From the NCBI RefSeq assembly GCF_020171285.1, contig NZ_JAIUZI010000001.1, forward strand, positions 558,001 through 622,000: a DNA stretch of 64,000 nucleotides, in the 5' to 3' direction. The notes under the pieces were generated by a model, which was not told the origin of the DNA, made no database searches, and saw nothing but the letters and a program-made list of their open reading frames with translations. Of the stretch, positions 15,178 through 24,325 are shown in pieces. This stretch comes from Seohaeicola saemankumensis (GTDB lineage Bacteria; Pseudomonadota; Alphaproteobacteria; Rhodobacterales; Rhodobacteraceae). The first letter of the stretch is position 1, and the number at the start of each line of letters is the position of its first letter. Both the position numbers and the translations under genes were made by a program.

Positions 15178-17370
15178 TCAGCGCCGGGCGAGCCCGCGCG
15201 TACGGCGCACCAGACCGGCGGCCCAGGGCCGCAGGCGGATGGTCAGCGACATCTCGCCGGGCGTGCGCGCCGGGCCGGGATGCTGCGGCAGGCGCGGCGC
15301 GGTCGGGGCGGCCTGGGCGGCGGCGTCGATCAGGTCGCGCAGTTTGTCCGGGGCGACCGGGCCGGGGGGCTGCCAGTGTTCCTGCGCCAGCGCGGCGCGG
15401 GCCGCCGACAGGTCGGGGGCGTAGCCGCGTTCGGCGGCAAAGGCGGCGGAGCGGTCCTGCCACTGGTCCAGCAGCGCGGCGCGGGCGGCGGGCGGCAGCA
15501 GGCTCTGGTCCGTCGCGGCGGGGTCGGGGTTGAGGGTGAACCACGCCTGCAACAGCTCGCGCCGGCGGGACTGGTCGGGGACCAGCGCGTTCATCAGTTC
15601 GACCAGCAGGACGGTTTCGGTGTCCGGCGTCGGGTAGCGCGGCGCGTCGAGGCCCGGAAGGTCGGATGGCAGCCCGGCCAGTTCGGTGAAACCGGGCCAG
15701 AGCGCATCACCGCGCAGGGCATCGAAATCCGCCAGGGTCACGCGGGTGGCGAAGGCCTCTTCGAAGGGGCGGAACAGCTGGTCCCAATCGGTCAGGGCGG
15801 CGGCGTTGTCGACGAGGAAGGCGCCGATGCCGCCCGGTGTCCGGCGCATGCCGCCGCAGACCCGTTCGCGGTAGAACGCCTCGGCGTAGCTGTCGGGGCG
15901 GCGGGCCAGCGCCAGCAGGTCGACCCGGTCGAACCGGCCCAGTTGGGCGGCGAGGCGCGCCACCAGCTCGTCCCGGTTGTCGAGGGCGGGAAAGGCGAGG
16001 TTTTCGCAGGACAGCACGACGGTGTCGGCGCGGTTGCGGTGGATTTCCTCGCGCAGCTGGTCGAACAGGCCGGTCTGGTTGCGGCGCAGCGCGGCGGCCA
16101 GCCCCTGGTGGCCGGGCGTGGCGCCGGGGCGGGGGTGCTGGCCGGGTTCATCAAAGCCGGTCGCCGGCACCAGCACGCCCTGCGCGGCCAGCCGGGCGCC
16201 GTGGCGCAGCAAATGGTGCTGGATATGGGTGGTGCCGGTCTTGTGCAGGCCCAGGTGCAGCACCAGGCGGCGGGCCTGGCGGCGGTTCACGCGGGGCGGT
16301 GCGGCGGGCCGGGGGCGGCTGGCCTGCAGGATGTCGTGGGCCTGGGCGAAATCACCGCCGCGCAGCGCCTTGTGGACGGCAAAGAAATCGGTCCGGGTGA
16401 TGCGCCCCTTGCGCGTGGTCATGCCGACGCGGCTGATCGGGGCGAGCACCGGGTCGTCGAAGATCGCGTGGCCGAAGCTGTCGTCGCCGAGCAGCGCCGA
16501 AATGCGCGGCGCGAGGTCGGCATAGAGGGGATCGTCGCCGGTGGCGATGGCGGCGACCACATCCATGTCCCAGATCAGACGCGACACGGTGTTGAACAAT
16601 TCGCGTTTCTCGAAGCGGGGCGGCAGGTGGTCGGCGGCGACCTCGGCCCGGATCACACCCATGCATTTTTCAAGCAGCTGGACCTGTAGCCGGTGGGTGT
16701 CGGGGGTGGTGCCCGACACCGAGATCGACCCGGCCCGACCGCGCCAGATCCGCGCCGGTTCGCCGGTAAAGGCCAGCTTGCGCGCCCGGCAGATCGATTG
16801 CAGCACGAACAGCCGGTCCTCGAACTTGGTCTGTTCGGGGTCGAACCAGAGATCGTTGTCGATCAGGAAGTCGCGGGCATAGAGGCTGGACCAGGACGAG
16901 GTGATGAACTGCGCCTCTTCGGCGCGCAGCAGCCCCTGCGCGGTGCGGGCGGTGCCAAAGAAGGTGTCGTCGCGGGGCAGGACATGGGGGATGGCGCTGC
17001 CGATTTCGGTAAACCGGGCCTGGGCATGGGTGATGCAGGCCTCGGTGTCCCAGGCGGTGGACAGTTGCTGTGCCAGACCGCCGAGCGCGTAGTAGTCATC
17101 TGCGTCGAGAAAGCCCACGTAGCGGCCCCGCGCCGCCCGCATCCCGGTGTTGCGCGCCGCCGACAGCCCCCGGTTGCGGTCATGGCAGATCACCTCGGCG
17201 CCGGTACCGGCGGTGAGCGTGGCGAGGTCATCGGCGGAAAACCGGTCGGGGTTGTCGTTGACCACCACGATCTGCACGCCGTCGATGCGCTGGGCGCGGA
17301 TCGAGTTCAGGGCGCTGCGCAGATAGGCGGTCTCATCGTAGAACGGAACAATTACACTGAGCTTGGCCAA
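15178..17370 (-). CDS. Glycosyltransferase family 2 / sulfotransferase-like fusion
   Basis: A 730-residue protein. Residues 1-240 are a GT-A glycosyltransferase: LSVIVPFYDE, VVVNDN, RGLSAARNTG and the nucleotide-sugar metal motif DADD (89-92). Residues 370-600 begin RRLVLHLGLHKTGTTHIQ, the 5'-phosphosulfate (PAPS) loop seen in sulfotransferases, with a later VVLSCENLAF strand. A Pro/Arg-rich linker separates the two. The tail (600-730) is Ala/Pro-rich. Such a protein could add a sugar and sulfate it on a surface glycan, but acceptor and donor are unknown. Genes for other glycan enzymes are not adjacent. Confidence 0.8.
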   Translation of the reverse strand: MAKLSVIVPFYDETAYLRSALNSIRAQRIDGVQIVVVNDNPDRFSADDLATLTAGTGAEVICHDRNRGLSAARNTGMRAARGRYVGFLDADDYYALGGLAQQLSTAWDTEACITHAQARFTEIGSAIPHVLPRDDTFFGTARTAQGLLRAEEAQFITSSWSSLYARDFLIDNDLWFDPEQTKFEDRLFVLQSICRARKLAFTGEPARIWRGRAGSISVSGTTPDTHRLQVQLLEKCMGVIRAEVAADHLPPRFEKRELFNTVSRLIWDMDVVAAIATGDDPLYADLAPRISALLGDDSFGHAIFDDPVLAPISRVGMTTRKGRITRTDFFAVHKALRGGDFAQAHDILQASRPRPAAPPRVNRRQARRLVLHLGLHKTGTTHIQHHLLRHGARLAAQGVLVPATGFDEPGQHPRPGATPGHQGLAAALRRNQTGLFDQLREEIHRNRADTVVLSCENLAFPALDNRDELVARLAAQLGRFDRVDLLALARRPDSYAEAFYRERVCGGMRRTPGGIGAFLVDNAAALTDWDQLFRPFEEAFATRVTLADFDALRGDALWPGFTELAGLPSDLPGLDAPRYPTPDTETVLLVELMNALVPDQSRRRELLQAWFTLNPDPAATDQSLLPPAARAALLDQWQDRSAAFAAERGYAPDLSAARAALAQEHWQPPGPVAPDKLRDLIDAAAQAAPTAPRLPQHPGPARTPGEMSLTIRLRPWAAGLVRRTRGLARR

Positions 17371-17415
17371 GGGTCAGCTCCGGTTCGGGGGGCAGGTCGC
17401 GCGTGGCAGGCAGGC

Positions 17416-17526
17416 TCAGAGGCTGGGCGGGTCGGCGGGCGCTTCGTCTTCTTCGTCATAGATGTCAACGAGCAGCGCGATCATCAAGATGACCATGAAA
17501 CCGATGATCCAAGGAGAGGCACCCAT
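17416..17526 (-). CDS. Tiny single-span membrane protein A (36 aa)
   Basis: MGASPWIIGFMVILMIALLV followed by DIYDEEDEAPADPPSL and stop. One membrane span, probably N-out or N-in with a short acidic, proline-rich tail. It is too short for most gene callers. Its partner at 17716 shares the MG start, the single span, the acidic (D/E)xDEx tail and the PPxSL/PPSL ending. The sequence GGGATTT...GTTATGGGT around both starts is also alike. It lies just upstream of the GT2 gene, on the same strand. Confidence 0.6.
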   Translation of the reverse strand: MGASPWIIGFMVILMIALLVDIYDEEDEAPADPPSL

Positions 17527-17715
17527 AACGTGAAATCCCAAATGGCAACATGTAAAATTTTACCTTATGAAGGGGCCCTGAGGCAAAAGATTTTCCGAAA
17601 AGGCGTGGCATTACCAACGCTTTGAAAACAATCGTCCAAATCGAGGGCGTATTGTCGCCTTGCCGTGTGCAATGCGCGGGCTGGGGTCAGGCTGGGGCGG
17701 TTGGCCGGGACGCCG

Positions 17716-17817
17716 TTACAGGCTTTCGGGGGGCACGATGGGATCCTCGTCGCTGTCGATCGACAGTGCCAGTCCCAGAAAAACGGCCAAGACAAGAAAA
17801 AGCGCGGCAGTACCCAT
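17716..17817 (-). CDS. Tiny single-span membrane protein B (33 aa), paralog of A
   Basis: MGTAALFLVLAVFLGLALS followed by IDSDEDPIVPPESL and stop. It is the same plan as protein A 190 bp downstream: start MG, one hydrophobic helix, acidic tail, ending in PP-x-SL. A longer reading frame runs upstream (to 17994), but that part is not protein-like and the MGT start aligns with A. A plausible sigma-70 promoter (TTGCAC, 18 bp, TATCAT on the minus strand) lies about 50 bp upstream. The gene is divergent from lon. Confidence 0.6.
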   Translation of the reverse strand: MGTAALFLVLAVFLGLALSIDSDEDPIVPPESL

Positions 17818-18163
17818 AACAAATCCCCGATTAACGAATTGTTCGCATGATAACGGTTTTGAGTCTGGCGGTGCAAGAGGCCGCGTGCGGTTTCGGAGAG
17901 GGGTGCGGACAGAATGTGCGACTGTCCGGGGCTGGGCGACAATAAAGCGGGCGGTATGCTTTTGTCGCGGTATCGGCAACCGGGCAAAACCCATTTGACC
18001 GCTTGCGGTTTCCCGGCCCAGCCGCCATTCTGAGAGCCAGTCGAGACAGGCGGGATGTTGAAATCGGCAGCGATAAGCCCCATTTCATCCCTCCGAGAGT
18101 GGAGATGGCCCAAGGTTGCCTGTTCAGGGACCCGCGCCGTCTTGCCAGATACAAGGAAATAGC
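17818..18163. other. lon upstream region
   Basis: A 346-bp divergent spacer between tiny protein B and lon. It holds the sigma-32-like promoter at 18058-18085 and the probable promoter of protein B near 17835-17870. I see no further gene. Confidence 0.6.
18058..18085 (+). promoter_or_regulatory. Sigma-32 (RpoH)-type heat-shock promoter of lon
   Basis: TTGAAA at 18058-18063, a 14-nt spacer, then CCCCATTT at 18078-18085. The RpoH consensus is CTTGAAA, 11-16 nt, CCCCATnT. Transcription would start about 70 nt ahead of the lon ATG. lon is a standard heat-shock gene. Confidence 0.7.
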
Positions 18164-20575
18164 ATGCAAGAGCCCCTCAACTCCTCCTATCCGGTCCTGC
18201 CGCTGCGCGATATCGTGGTGTTCCCGCACATGATCGTGCCGCTGTTCGTGGGCCGCGAAAAATCCGTCCGGGCGCTGGAAGAGGTCATGGCGGATGACAA
18301 GCAGATCCTGCTGTCGAGCCAGATCGACGCCTCGGTCGACGATCCCGAAACCGACGGGATCTACAAGGCTGGCGTGCTGGCCAACGTGCTGCAACTGCTG
18401 AAGCTGCCCGACGGCACCGTCAAGGTGCTGGTCGAAGGCGTGGCACGGGTGCGGATCACCGAGTTCCTGGACAACGAAAGTTTCTTTGAGGCGCGCGCCG
18501 AGTATCTGACCGAGATGCCGGGAGACGTGACCACCACCGAGGCGCTGCTGCGCACGGTGGGCGACGAGTTCGAGCGCTATTCCAAGGTGCGCAAGAACAT
18601 CCCCGAAGAGGCGCTGGCGGCGGTGGGCGAATCCACCGAACCGGCCAAGCTGGCCGATCTGGTCGCCGGGCATCTGGGCATCGAGGTCGAGCAGAAGCAG
18701 GACCTGCTGGAGACGCTGAGCGTGAGCGAGCGGCTGGAGAAGGTTTACGGGCTGATGCAGGGCGAGATGAGCGTTCTGCAGGTCGAGAAAAAGATCAAGA
18801 CCCGCGTCAAGAGCCAGATGGAGAAGACCCAGCGCGAATACTACCTGAATGAGCAGATGAAGGCCATTCAGAAGGAGCTGGGCGATGGCGAGGACGGCGA
18901 AGGCGAAGTTGCCGAGCTGGAAGCCAAGATCGCCGAGACCAAGCTGAGCAAGGAGGCGCGCGAGAAGGCCGAGGCCGAGCTGAAGAAGCTCAAGAACATG
19001 TCGCCGATGAGCGCCGAGGCCACGGTGGTGCGCAACTATCTCGACTGGATGCTGTCGATCCCGTGGGGCACCAAATCCCGCGTGAAAAAGGATCTGGGCC
19101 GCGCGCAGGAGATCCTGGACGCCGATCACTACGGGTTGGAGAAGGTCAAGGAGCGGATCGTCGAATACCTGGCGGTGCAGCAGCGGTCGAAGAAGATGAA
19201 AGGCCCGATCATGTGCCTGGTCGGCCCGCCGGGCGTCGGCAAGACGTCGCTGGGCAAATCGGTGGCACGGGCCACGGGCCGCGAGTTCATCCGCATTTCG
19301 CTGGGTGGCGTGCGCGACGAATCCGAGATCCGGGGTCACCGGCGCACCTATATCGGCTCGATGCCGGGCAAGATCATCCAGGCGCTGAAAAAGGCGAAAA
19401 CCACCAACCCGCTGATCCTGCTCGATGAAATCGACAAGATGGGGCAGGATTTCCGGGGCGACCCGGCGTCGGCCATGCTGGAGGTGCTGGACCCGGAACA
19501 GAACAACACGTTCATGGATCACTATCTGGAGGTCGAATACGACCTGTCGAACGTGATGTTCCTGACCACGTCGAACAGCTACAACATGCCCGGGCCGCTG
19601 CTGGACCGGATGGAGATCATTCCGCTGGCGGGCTATACCGAGGATGAAAAGCGCGAGATCGCCAGGCAGCACCTGATCGGCAAGCAGGTCAAGAACCACG
19701 GGCTGAAGGCCAAGGAGTTCGAGCTGACCGACGCGGCGCTGACCGACATCATCCGGCTCTATACCCGCGAGGCCGGTGTGCGGAACCTGGAGCGCGAGAT
19801 CGCCAAGGTGGCGCGGAAGTCGCTGACCAAGATCATCAAGAAGGAAACCGACAGCGTCACGGTGACGCCCGACAACCTGGGTGATTTCCTGGGTGTGCAG
19901 AAGTACCGCTATGGTCTGGCCGAGGAAAAGGATCAGATCGGTGTGGTCACCGGGCTGGCCTATACATCCGTCGGCGGCGAGCTGCTGAACATCGAGGCGC
20001 TGCGGCTGCCGGGCAAGGGCCGGATGAAGACCACCGGCAAGCTGGGCGACGTGATGAAGGAATCGATCGACGCGGCGTCGAGCTATGTCCGTTCGATCAG
20101 CCCGCAGCTGGGCATCAAGCCGCCCCGGTTCGAGCGCTGGGACATCCACGTGCACGTGCCCGAGGGGGCGACGCCCAAGGACGGGCCGAGCGCGGGTCTG
20201 GCCATGGTGACCTCGATCGTGTCGGTGCTGACGCAGATCCCGGTGCGCAAGGACATCGCCATGACCGGCGAGGTCACCCTGCGCGGCAATGCGCTGGCCA
20301 TCGGCGGGCTCAAGGAAAAGCTGCTGGCGGCGCTGCGTGGCGGCATCACCACGGTGCTGATCCCGCAGGAAAACGAGAAGGACCTGCCCGAGATCCCGGA
20401 CAACGTGAAGGAAGGGCTGACCATCATCCCGGTCAGCCATGTCTCGGAGGTGCTGCAGCACGCGCTGGTGCGCCAGCCGGAGCCGGTCGAGTGGGACGAG
20501 GCCGCCGAGGAAGAGGCGGCGGCGGCCCGCGCGGCCATCGGTGGCGGCGACGGGGCCTCGGCCATCGCGCACTGA
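18164..20575 (+). CDS. lon: ATP-dependent Lon protease
   Basis: An 803-residue AAA+ protease that degrades misfolded and regulatory proteins in the cytoplasm. It has an N-terminal substrate domain ([15 protein letters not shown]), a Walker [10 protein letters not shown] near 354-362, a Walker B LLDEIDKM, and a proteolytic domain with the Ser-Lys dyad: Ser676 in DGPSAG and Lys717 in GGLKEK. The start ATG at 18164 (MQEPLNSS) has AAGGA upstream and matches family length; earlier in-frame codons are leader. It is followed by a terminator at 20600. Confidence 0.99.
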   Translation: MQEPLNSSYPVLPLRDIVVFPHMIVPLFVGREKSVRALEEVMADDKQILLSSQIDASVDDPETDGIYKAGVLANVLQLLKLPDGTVKVLVEGVARVRITEFLDNESFFEARAEYLTEMPGDVTTTEALLRTVGDEFERYSKVRKNIPEEALAAVGESTEPAKLADLVAGHLGIEVEQKQDLLETLSVSERLEKVYGLMQGEMSVLQVEKKIKTRVKSQMEKTQREYYLNEQMKAIQKELGDGEDGEGEVAELEAKIAETKLSKEAREKAEAELKKLKNMSPMSAEATVVRNYLDWMLSIPWGTKSRVKKDLGRAQEILDADHYGLEKVKERIVEYLAVQQRSKKMKGPIMCLVGPPGVGKTSLGKSVARATGREFIRISLGGVRDESEIRGHRRTYIGSMPGKIIQALKKAKTTNPLILLDEIDKMGQDFRGDPASAMLEVLDPEQNNTFMDHYLEVEYDLSNVMFLTTSNSYNMPGPLLDRMEIIPLAGYTEDEKREIARQHLIGKQVKNHGLKAKEFELTDAALTDIIRLYTREAGVRNLEREIAKVARKSLTKIIKKETDSVTVTPDNLGDFLGVQKYRYGLAEEKDQIGVVTGLAYTSVGGELLNIEALRLPGKGRMKTTGKLGDVMKESIDAASSYVRSISPQLGIKPPRFERWDIHVHVPEGATPKDGPSAGLAMVTSIVSVLTQIPVRKDIAMTGEVTLRGNALAIGGLKEKLLAALRGGITTVLIPQENEKDLPEIPDNVKEGLTIIPVSHVSEVLQHALVRQPEPVEWDEAAEEEAAAARAAIGGGDGASAIAH

Positions 20576-20599
20576 TCACGGCAGACTGACGGATTGCAG

Positions 20600-20634
20600 C
20601 GGGGCGGGGGGTTTCCTCCGCCCCGATTGTTTTT
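20600..20634 (+). terminator. Terminator after lon
   Basis: A stem CGGGGCGG (20600-20607) against CCGCCCCG (20618-20625), followed by ATTGTTTTT. A standard intrinsic terminator. Confidence 0.8.
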
Positions 20635-20785
20635 GCCGGATCCAGCGGCATGGGCGGGCCGGGCTGCACCAGATATTGACGTTTGTCGGCAAATACTGCG
20701 TAAATCTGTCCACATCAGTGGAAATTCGGCCTGAAACCGGCTATGGTCCGGCGAGGCAGAACGAGGCAGAACACAGGGGGCCATA

Positions 20786-21289
20786 ATGGCTACGAGCAGG
20801 AAGACGTCGACGTCAGCACGCAAGAGCGCGCCCAAAGCGGCCAGCGCCGCGAAGAAGGAGGCGCCAGAAACCGAGGATATCACGACCGAGGATATCGCCA
20901 CCGAGGATGCCGTGCTGGCGGAACCGGCGACGCCCAAGGTGGTGACGGTGAGCGAACCGGTGGTCGCCGAGCCGGACATGAAGAAGAAAGAGCTGATCGA
21001 CCTCGTGGTCGAACGCTCGGACATCAAGAAGAAATTCGCCAAGCCGGTGGTCGAGGCCATGCTGGCGGTGCTGGGCGAGGCCATCGCCGAGGGTCGCGAG
21101 TTGAACCTGCAGCCGCTGGGCAAGCTGCGCATCAACCGCGCCGAAGAGAAAAGCAACGGCCGGGTGATCGTCTGCAAGATCCGGCAGAGCCTGTCGGCGC
21201 AGGGCGATGACGACGACGACGATGGCGCTCCGCAGGAGGACGACCTGGCCCCCGACGACACCGGGGCGGCCGCCGAAGCCGCGGAGTGA
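20786..21289 (+). CDS. HU-family DNA-binding protein with long N- and acidic C-extensions
   Basis: A 167-residue protein. Residues 1-60 are a Lys/Ala/Ser-rich then acidic arm that contains a short repeat (TEDITTEDIATEDA). Residues 65-140 are an HU/IHF fold (DMKKKELIDLVVERSDIKKKFA, VLGEAIAEGRELNLQPLGKLRI). The tail is a run of Asp/Glu. The normal HU beta arm looks shortened. Histone-like, it probably compacts or bends DNA; acidic tails may modulate binding. It is monocistronic, between lon and tRNA-Val. Confidence 0.85.
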   Translation: MATSRKTSTSARKSAPKAASAAKKEAPETEDITTEDIATEDAVLAEPATPKVVTVSEPVVAEPDMKKKELIDLVVERSDIKKKFAKPVVEAMLAVLGEAIAEGRELNLQPLGKLRINRAEEKSNGRVIVCKIRQSLSAQGDDDDDDGAPQEDDLAPDDTGAAAEAAE

Positions 21290-21322
21290 GCGCGGCGCGG
21301 CGACGGATATGACGGCGGGATC

Positions 21323-21347
21323 GGCGGGGAGACGAAAAATCCCCGCC
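21323..21347 (+). terminator. Hairpin after the HU-like gene
   Basis: GGCGGGGA (21323-21330), a 9-nt loop, then TCCCCGCC (21340-21347). There is no T tract; a probable terminator. Confidence 0.5.
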
Positions 21348-21393
21348 TTAGCCCTTGCACGCCGCCGCAGCATTGGGTAAATCCCGGCGAAAT

Positions 21394-21468
21394 GGGTGAT
21401 TAGCTCAGTGGTAGAGCGCTTCGTTCACATCGAAGATGTCAGGAGTTCAAATCTCTTATCACCCACCA
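21394..21468 (+). tRNA. tRNA-Val (anticodon CAC)
   Basis: A 75-nt cloverleaf with CCA encoded. The acceptor stem is GGGTGAT/ATCACCC, the D arm starts TAGCTCAGTGGTAGAGC, and the anticodon loop TTCACAT between CTTCG and CGAAG reads CAC, for valine codon GTG. The T arm is GGAGTTCAAATCTC. Confidence 0.95.
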
Positions 21469-21507
21469 TTATTCATGCTGTCGAGTAACAACGGCTCTGG
21501 CAAATCC

Positions 21508-21542
21508 GGGCGCTCCCATCTGTGGTTGAGCGCCCGTTTTTT
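21508..21542 (+). terminator. Terminator after tRNA-Val
   Basis: GGGCGCTC (21508-21515), a 12-nt loop, then GAGCGCCC (21528-21535) followed by GTTTTTT. A strong intrinsic terminator. Confidence 0.85.
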
Positions 21543-21595
21543 CTAATGCCCGTGGCGGCCCAGCCATCTGAAATTCGGGTCATTTTCGGGATTGG

Positions 21596-21681
21596 TGGTG
21601 CGGGCGGTGGGACTCGAACCCACACGGGGAAATCCCCTTCAGATTTTAAGTCTGATATGTCTACCATTCCATCACGCCCGC
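21596..21681 (-). tRNA. tRNA-Leu (anticodon UAA)
   Basis: An 86-nt class II tRNA with CCA encoded. The acceptor stem is GCGGGCG/CGCCCGC. The anticodon stem-loop CAGACTTAAAATCTG reads TAA. A long variable arm (AAGGGGATTTCCCC) precedes the GGTTCGAGTCC T arm. Confidence 0.95.
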
Positions 21682-21753
21682 ATCCGGCGCCGTTTCGGCA
21701 CGCCCGGTTCCGGGCCCGGACAGGTCCGGCGCACCACGGCCGCAACCGTCTGT

Positions 21754-22965
21754 CTAAGTAGCTTGGGGGCGAGTTTCAAGCCCGCGCGACGCCTGCGCGA
21801 TGGCCTGCCCCGCCGCATGCCCCGACGACCAGGCCCACTGGAAATTGTAGCCGCCGAGCCAGCCGGTCACATCGACCGCCTCGCCGATGGCGTAGAGACC
21901 GGGTACGGCAGTGGCCTCCATGCTGCGCGAGGACAGCGCATCGGTTGAGATGCCGCCCAGCGTGACCTCGGCGGTGCGGTAGCCTTCGGTGCCCGAGGGG
22001 GTCAGCCGCCAGTGGTTGAGCGCGTCGCAGAGCGCGGCCAGCGCGATGTCGGGTTGATCGGCCAGCCGTCCCTGCGCGGGCAGGGTGGGGGCGAGGTCTT
22101 CGACCAGCCGGGCGGGCAGCAGGCCCGACAGCACGGTGGCGGTCTGCCGTCGGCCATTGGTGGCCCGTTCGGCGCGCAGGGTGGCCATCAGGTCGGTGTC
22201 CGGCAGCAGGTTCACGGCGATCTCCTGCCCCTCGCGCCAGTAGGAGGAGATTTGCAGCACCGCCGGGCCGGACAGGCCGCGATGGGTGAACAGCAGCGCC
22301 TCGTCAAAGCTGGTAGCGCCGGTTGACAGCCGCACGGGCAGCGACACGCCCGCCAGCGGTTTGAACCGGCCTTCGGGAAAGGTGAAGGGCACCAGCCCGG
22401 CGCGGGTGTCGGTGACCGGCAGGCCGAACTGGCGGGCGATGTCATAAGCGAGCCCGGTCGCGCCCATCTTGGGGATCGACTTGCCCCCGGTGGCCAGCAC
22501 GAGGTTGCGGCAGGTGAGGGTTTGCCGCTGCCCGTCGCGGTCGACGGCCAGGGCAAAGCCATCCTCGGTCCGGCGCAGGTCGGCCAGTGTGGTCTGCAGC
22601 CACAGATCGGCCCCGGCGCGGGTGATTTCCTCGACGAGCATCGCCACGATCTGCCTGGCGGAGCCGTCGCAGAACAGCTGGCCCAGCGTCTTTTCATGCC
22701 AGGCGATGCCATGGCGGTCGACCAGGGCGATGAAATCCCACTGGGTATAGCGGGCCAGCGCCGATTTGCAGAAATGCGGGTTTTCCGACAGGAAATTCTC
22801 GGGGCCTGCGTACATGTTGGTAAAGTTGCAGCGGCCGCCGCCGGAGATGCGGATTTTTTCGCCGGGTGCGCGGGCGTGGTCAATCACCAGCGTGCGCCCG
22901 CCCGTCTGGGTGGCGCACATCAGGCCGGCGGCGCCGGCGCCGAGGATGACGGTATCGTATCGCAT
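21754..22965 (-). CDS. HI0933/YhiN-family FAD-dependent oxidoreductase
   Basis: A 403-residue flavoprotein. The FAD-binding GAGAAGL sits at residues 9-15, followed by the family motif GEKIRISGGGRCNFTN. The C-terminal signature GLYAIGEAVDVTGWLGGYNFQWAWSSG closes the fold. Family members are often annotated as NAD(P)/FAD-dependent oxidoreductases or TIGR00275 proteins; the substrate is unknown. The start at 22965 (MRYDTVILG) begins directly at the Rossmann strand. It is divergent from ftsW. Confidence 0.9.
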   Translation of the reverse strand: MRYDTVILGAGAAGLMCATQTGGRTLVIDHARAPGEKIRISGGGRCNFTNMYAGPENFLSENPHFCKSALARYTQWDFIALVDRHGIAWHEKTLGQLFCDGSARQIVAMLVEEITRAGADLWLQTTLADLRRTEDGFALAVDRDGQRQTLTCRNLVLATGGKSIPKMGATGLAYDIARQFGLPVTDTRAGLVPFTFPEGRFKPLAGVSLPVRLSTGATSFDEALLFTHRGLSGPAVLQISSYWREGQEIAVNLLPDTDLMATLRAERATNGRRQTATVLSGLLPARLVEDLAPTLPAQGRLADQPDIALAALCDALNHWRLTPSGTEGYRTAEVTLGGISTDALSSRSMEATAVPGLYAIGEAVDVTGWLGGYNFQWAWSSGHAAGQAIAQASRGLETRPQAT

Positions 22966-23094
22966 GGCCCTTGGGGTGACGCGGTTTGCCCCCGAGCGCA
23001 AGAGGAAGACTCTGGTCTGAATCCGCTTTTGCATGTAGTCTTTGCCGCGAGACCCCGACAAACGGGGCAGAGCAGAGGCACGAGGCGGCAAACC

Positions 23095-24258
23095 ATGACT
23101 GAGATGGTGTATGGCGCGGTCCCCGAGAGGGACGGCGAACCGATTCTACCCAAGTGGTGGCGGACATTGGACAAATGGTCGATGACCTGTGTCCTGATCC
23201 TGTTCGCGATCGGGCTGTTGCTGGGGCTTGCGGCATCGCCGCCGCTGGCGTCGCGCAACGGGTTCGATCCGTTCCACTATGTCGAGAAACAGGCGATTTT
23301 CGGTGGCGCGGCGCTGTTGGCGATGCTGCTGACCTCGATGATGTCGCCGGTTCTGGTGCGGCGGCTGGCGGTGCTTGGCTTTCTCGGCGCCTTTGTGGCG
23401 CTGGCGCTGCTGCCGTTTCTGGGCACCGATTTCGGCAAGGGCGCGGTGCGGTGGTATTCGCTGGGCTTTGCCAGCGTGCAGCCGTCGGAGTTCCTCAAAC
23501 CCGGGTTCGTGGTGGTGGCGGCCTGGATGCTGTCGGCCAGCCAGCAGATCAACGGCCCGCCGGGCAAGCTGTGGTCGTTCATCCTGTGCGTGACCATTGT
23601 TGGCATGCTGGTGATGCAGCCCGATTTCGGCCAGGCCTGTCTGGTGCTGTTCGGCTGGGGCGTGATGTATTTTGTCGCCGGCGCGCCGATGGTGTTGCTG
23701 GTGGCCATGGCCGGGGTGGTGGTTCTGGCCGGCACCGTGGCCTATTCCAGTTCCGAACATTTCGCGCGCCGCATCGACGGGTTCCTGAACCCCGATGTCG
23801 ATCCGACGACGCAGCTGGGCTATGCCACCAACGCGATCCGCGAGGGCGGGTTGTTTGGTGTCGGCGTCGGCGAGGGACAGGTGAAATGGTCGCTGCCCGA
23901 TGCCCATACCGATTTCATCGTCGCGGTGGCGGCCGAGGAATACGGGCTGGTTCTGGTGCTGATCATCATTGCGCTCTATGCCAGCGTGGTGGTGCGGTCG
24001 CTGCTGCGGTTGATGCGCGAGCGTGATCCGTTCATCCGGTTGGCGGGCACCGGGCTCGCCTGCATGTTCGGTGTGCAGGCGATGATCAACATGGGCGTTG
24101 CGGTGCGGCTGTTGCCGGCCAAGGGCATGACGCTGCCGTTCGTGAGCTATGGCGGGTCGTCGCTGATCGCGGGCGGGATTGCCGTGGGCATGTTGCTGGC
24201 CTTCACGAGGACCCGGCCGCAGGGCGAGATCGGCGATTTTCTGCGCGGACGCGGGTAA
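23095..24258 (+). CDS. ftsW: Septal peptidoglycan polymerase FtsW (SEDS)
   Basis: A 387-residue inner-membrane SEDS protein with about ten spans, which polymerises lipid II at the septum with FtsI. Visible hallmarks are GAVRWYSLGFASVQPSEFLKP, the AHTDFIVAVAAEEYG loop and the GMTLPFVSYGGSSL motif near the C-terminus. The start at 23095 follows GGCAAACC; the longer upstream frame is antisense to the FAD gene. It is first of the division cluster, 67 nt ahead of murG. Two GANTC sites lie just upstream. Confidence 0.96.
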   Translation: MTEMVYGAVPERDGEPILPKWWRTLDKWSMTCVLILFAIGLLLGLAASPPLASRNGFDPFHYVEKQAIFGGAALLAMLLTSMMSPVLVRRLAVLGFLGAFVALALLPFLGTDFGKGAVRWYSLGFASVQPSEFLKPGFVVVAAWMLSASQQINGPPGKLWSFILCVTIVGMLVMQPDFGQACLVLFGWGVMYFVAGAPMVLLVAMAGVVVLAGTVAYSSSEHFARRIDGFLNPDVDPTTQLGYATNAIREGGLFGVGVGEGQVKWSLPDAHTDFIVAVAAEEYGLVLVLIIIALYASVVVRSLLRLMRERDPFIRLAGTGLACMFGVQAMINMGVAVRLLPAKGMTLPFVSYGGSSLIAGGIAVGMLLAFTRTRPQGEIGDFLRGRG

Positions 24259-24325
24259 TGGTTGGCCTCGGGGGCGGATTTTCTGCAGAAGCGGCCGCAC
24301 AGACCGTCACGACAGGTGATCCCAG

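Noticed and set aside
17831-20572. 913-codon open frame antisense to lon
   Set aside because: A by-product of high G+C; it runs against a well-conserved gene, has low-complexity Leu/His/Arg-rich sequence and no known domain.
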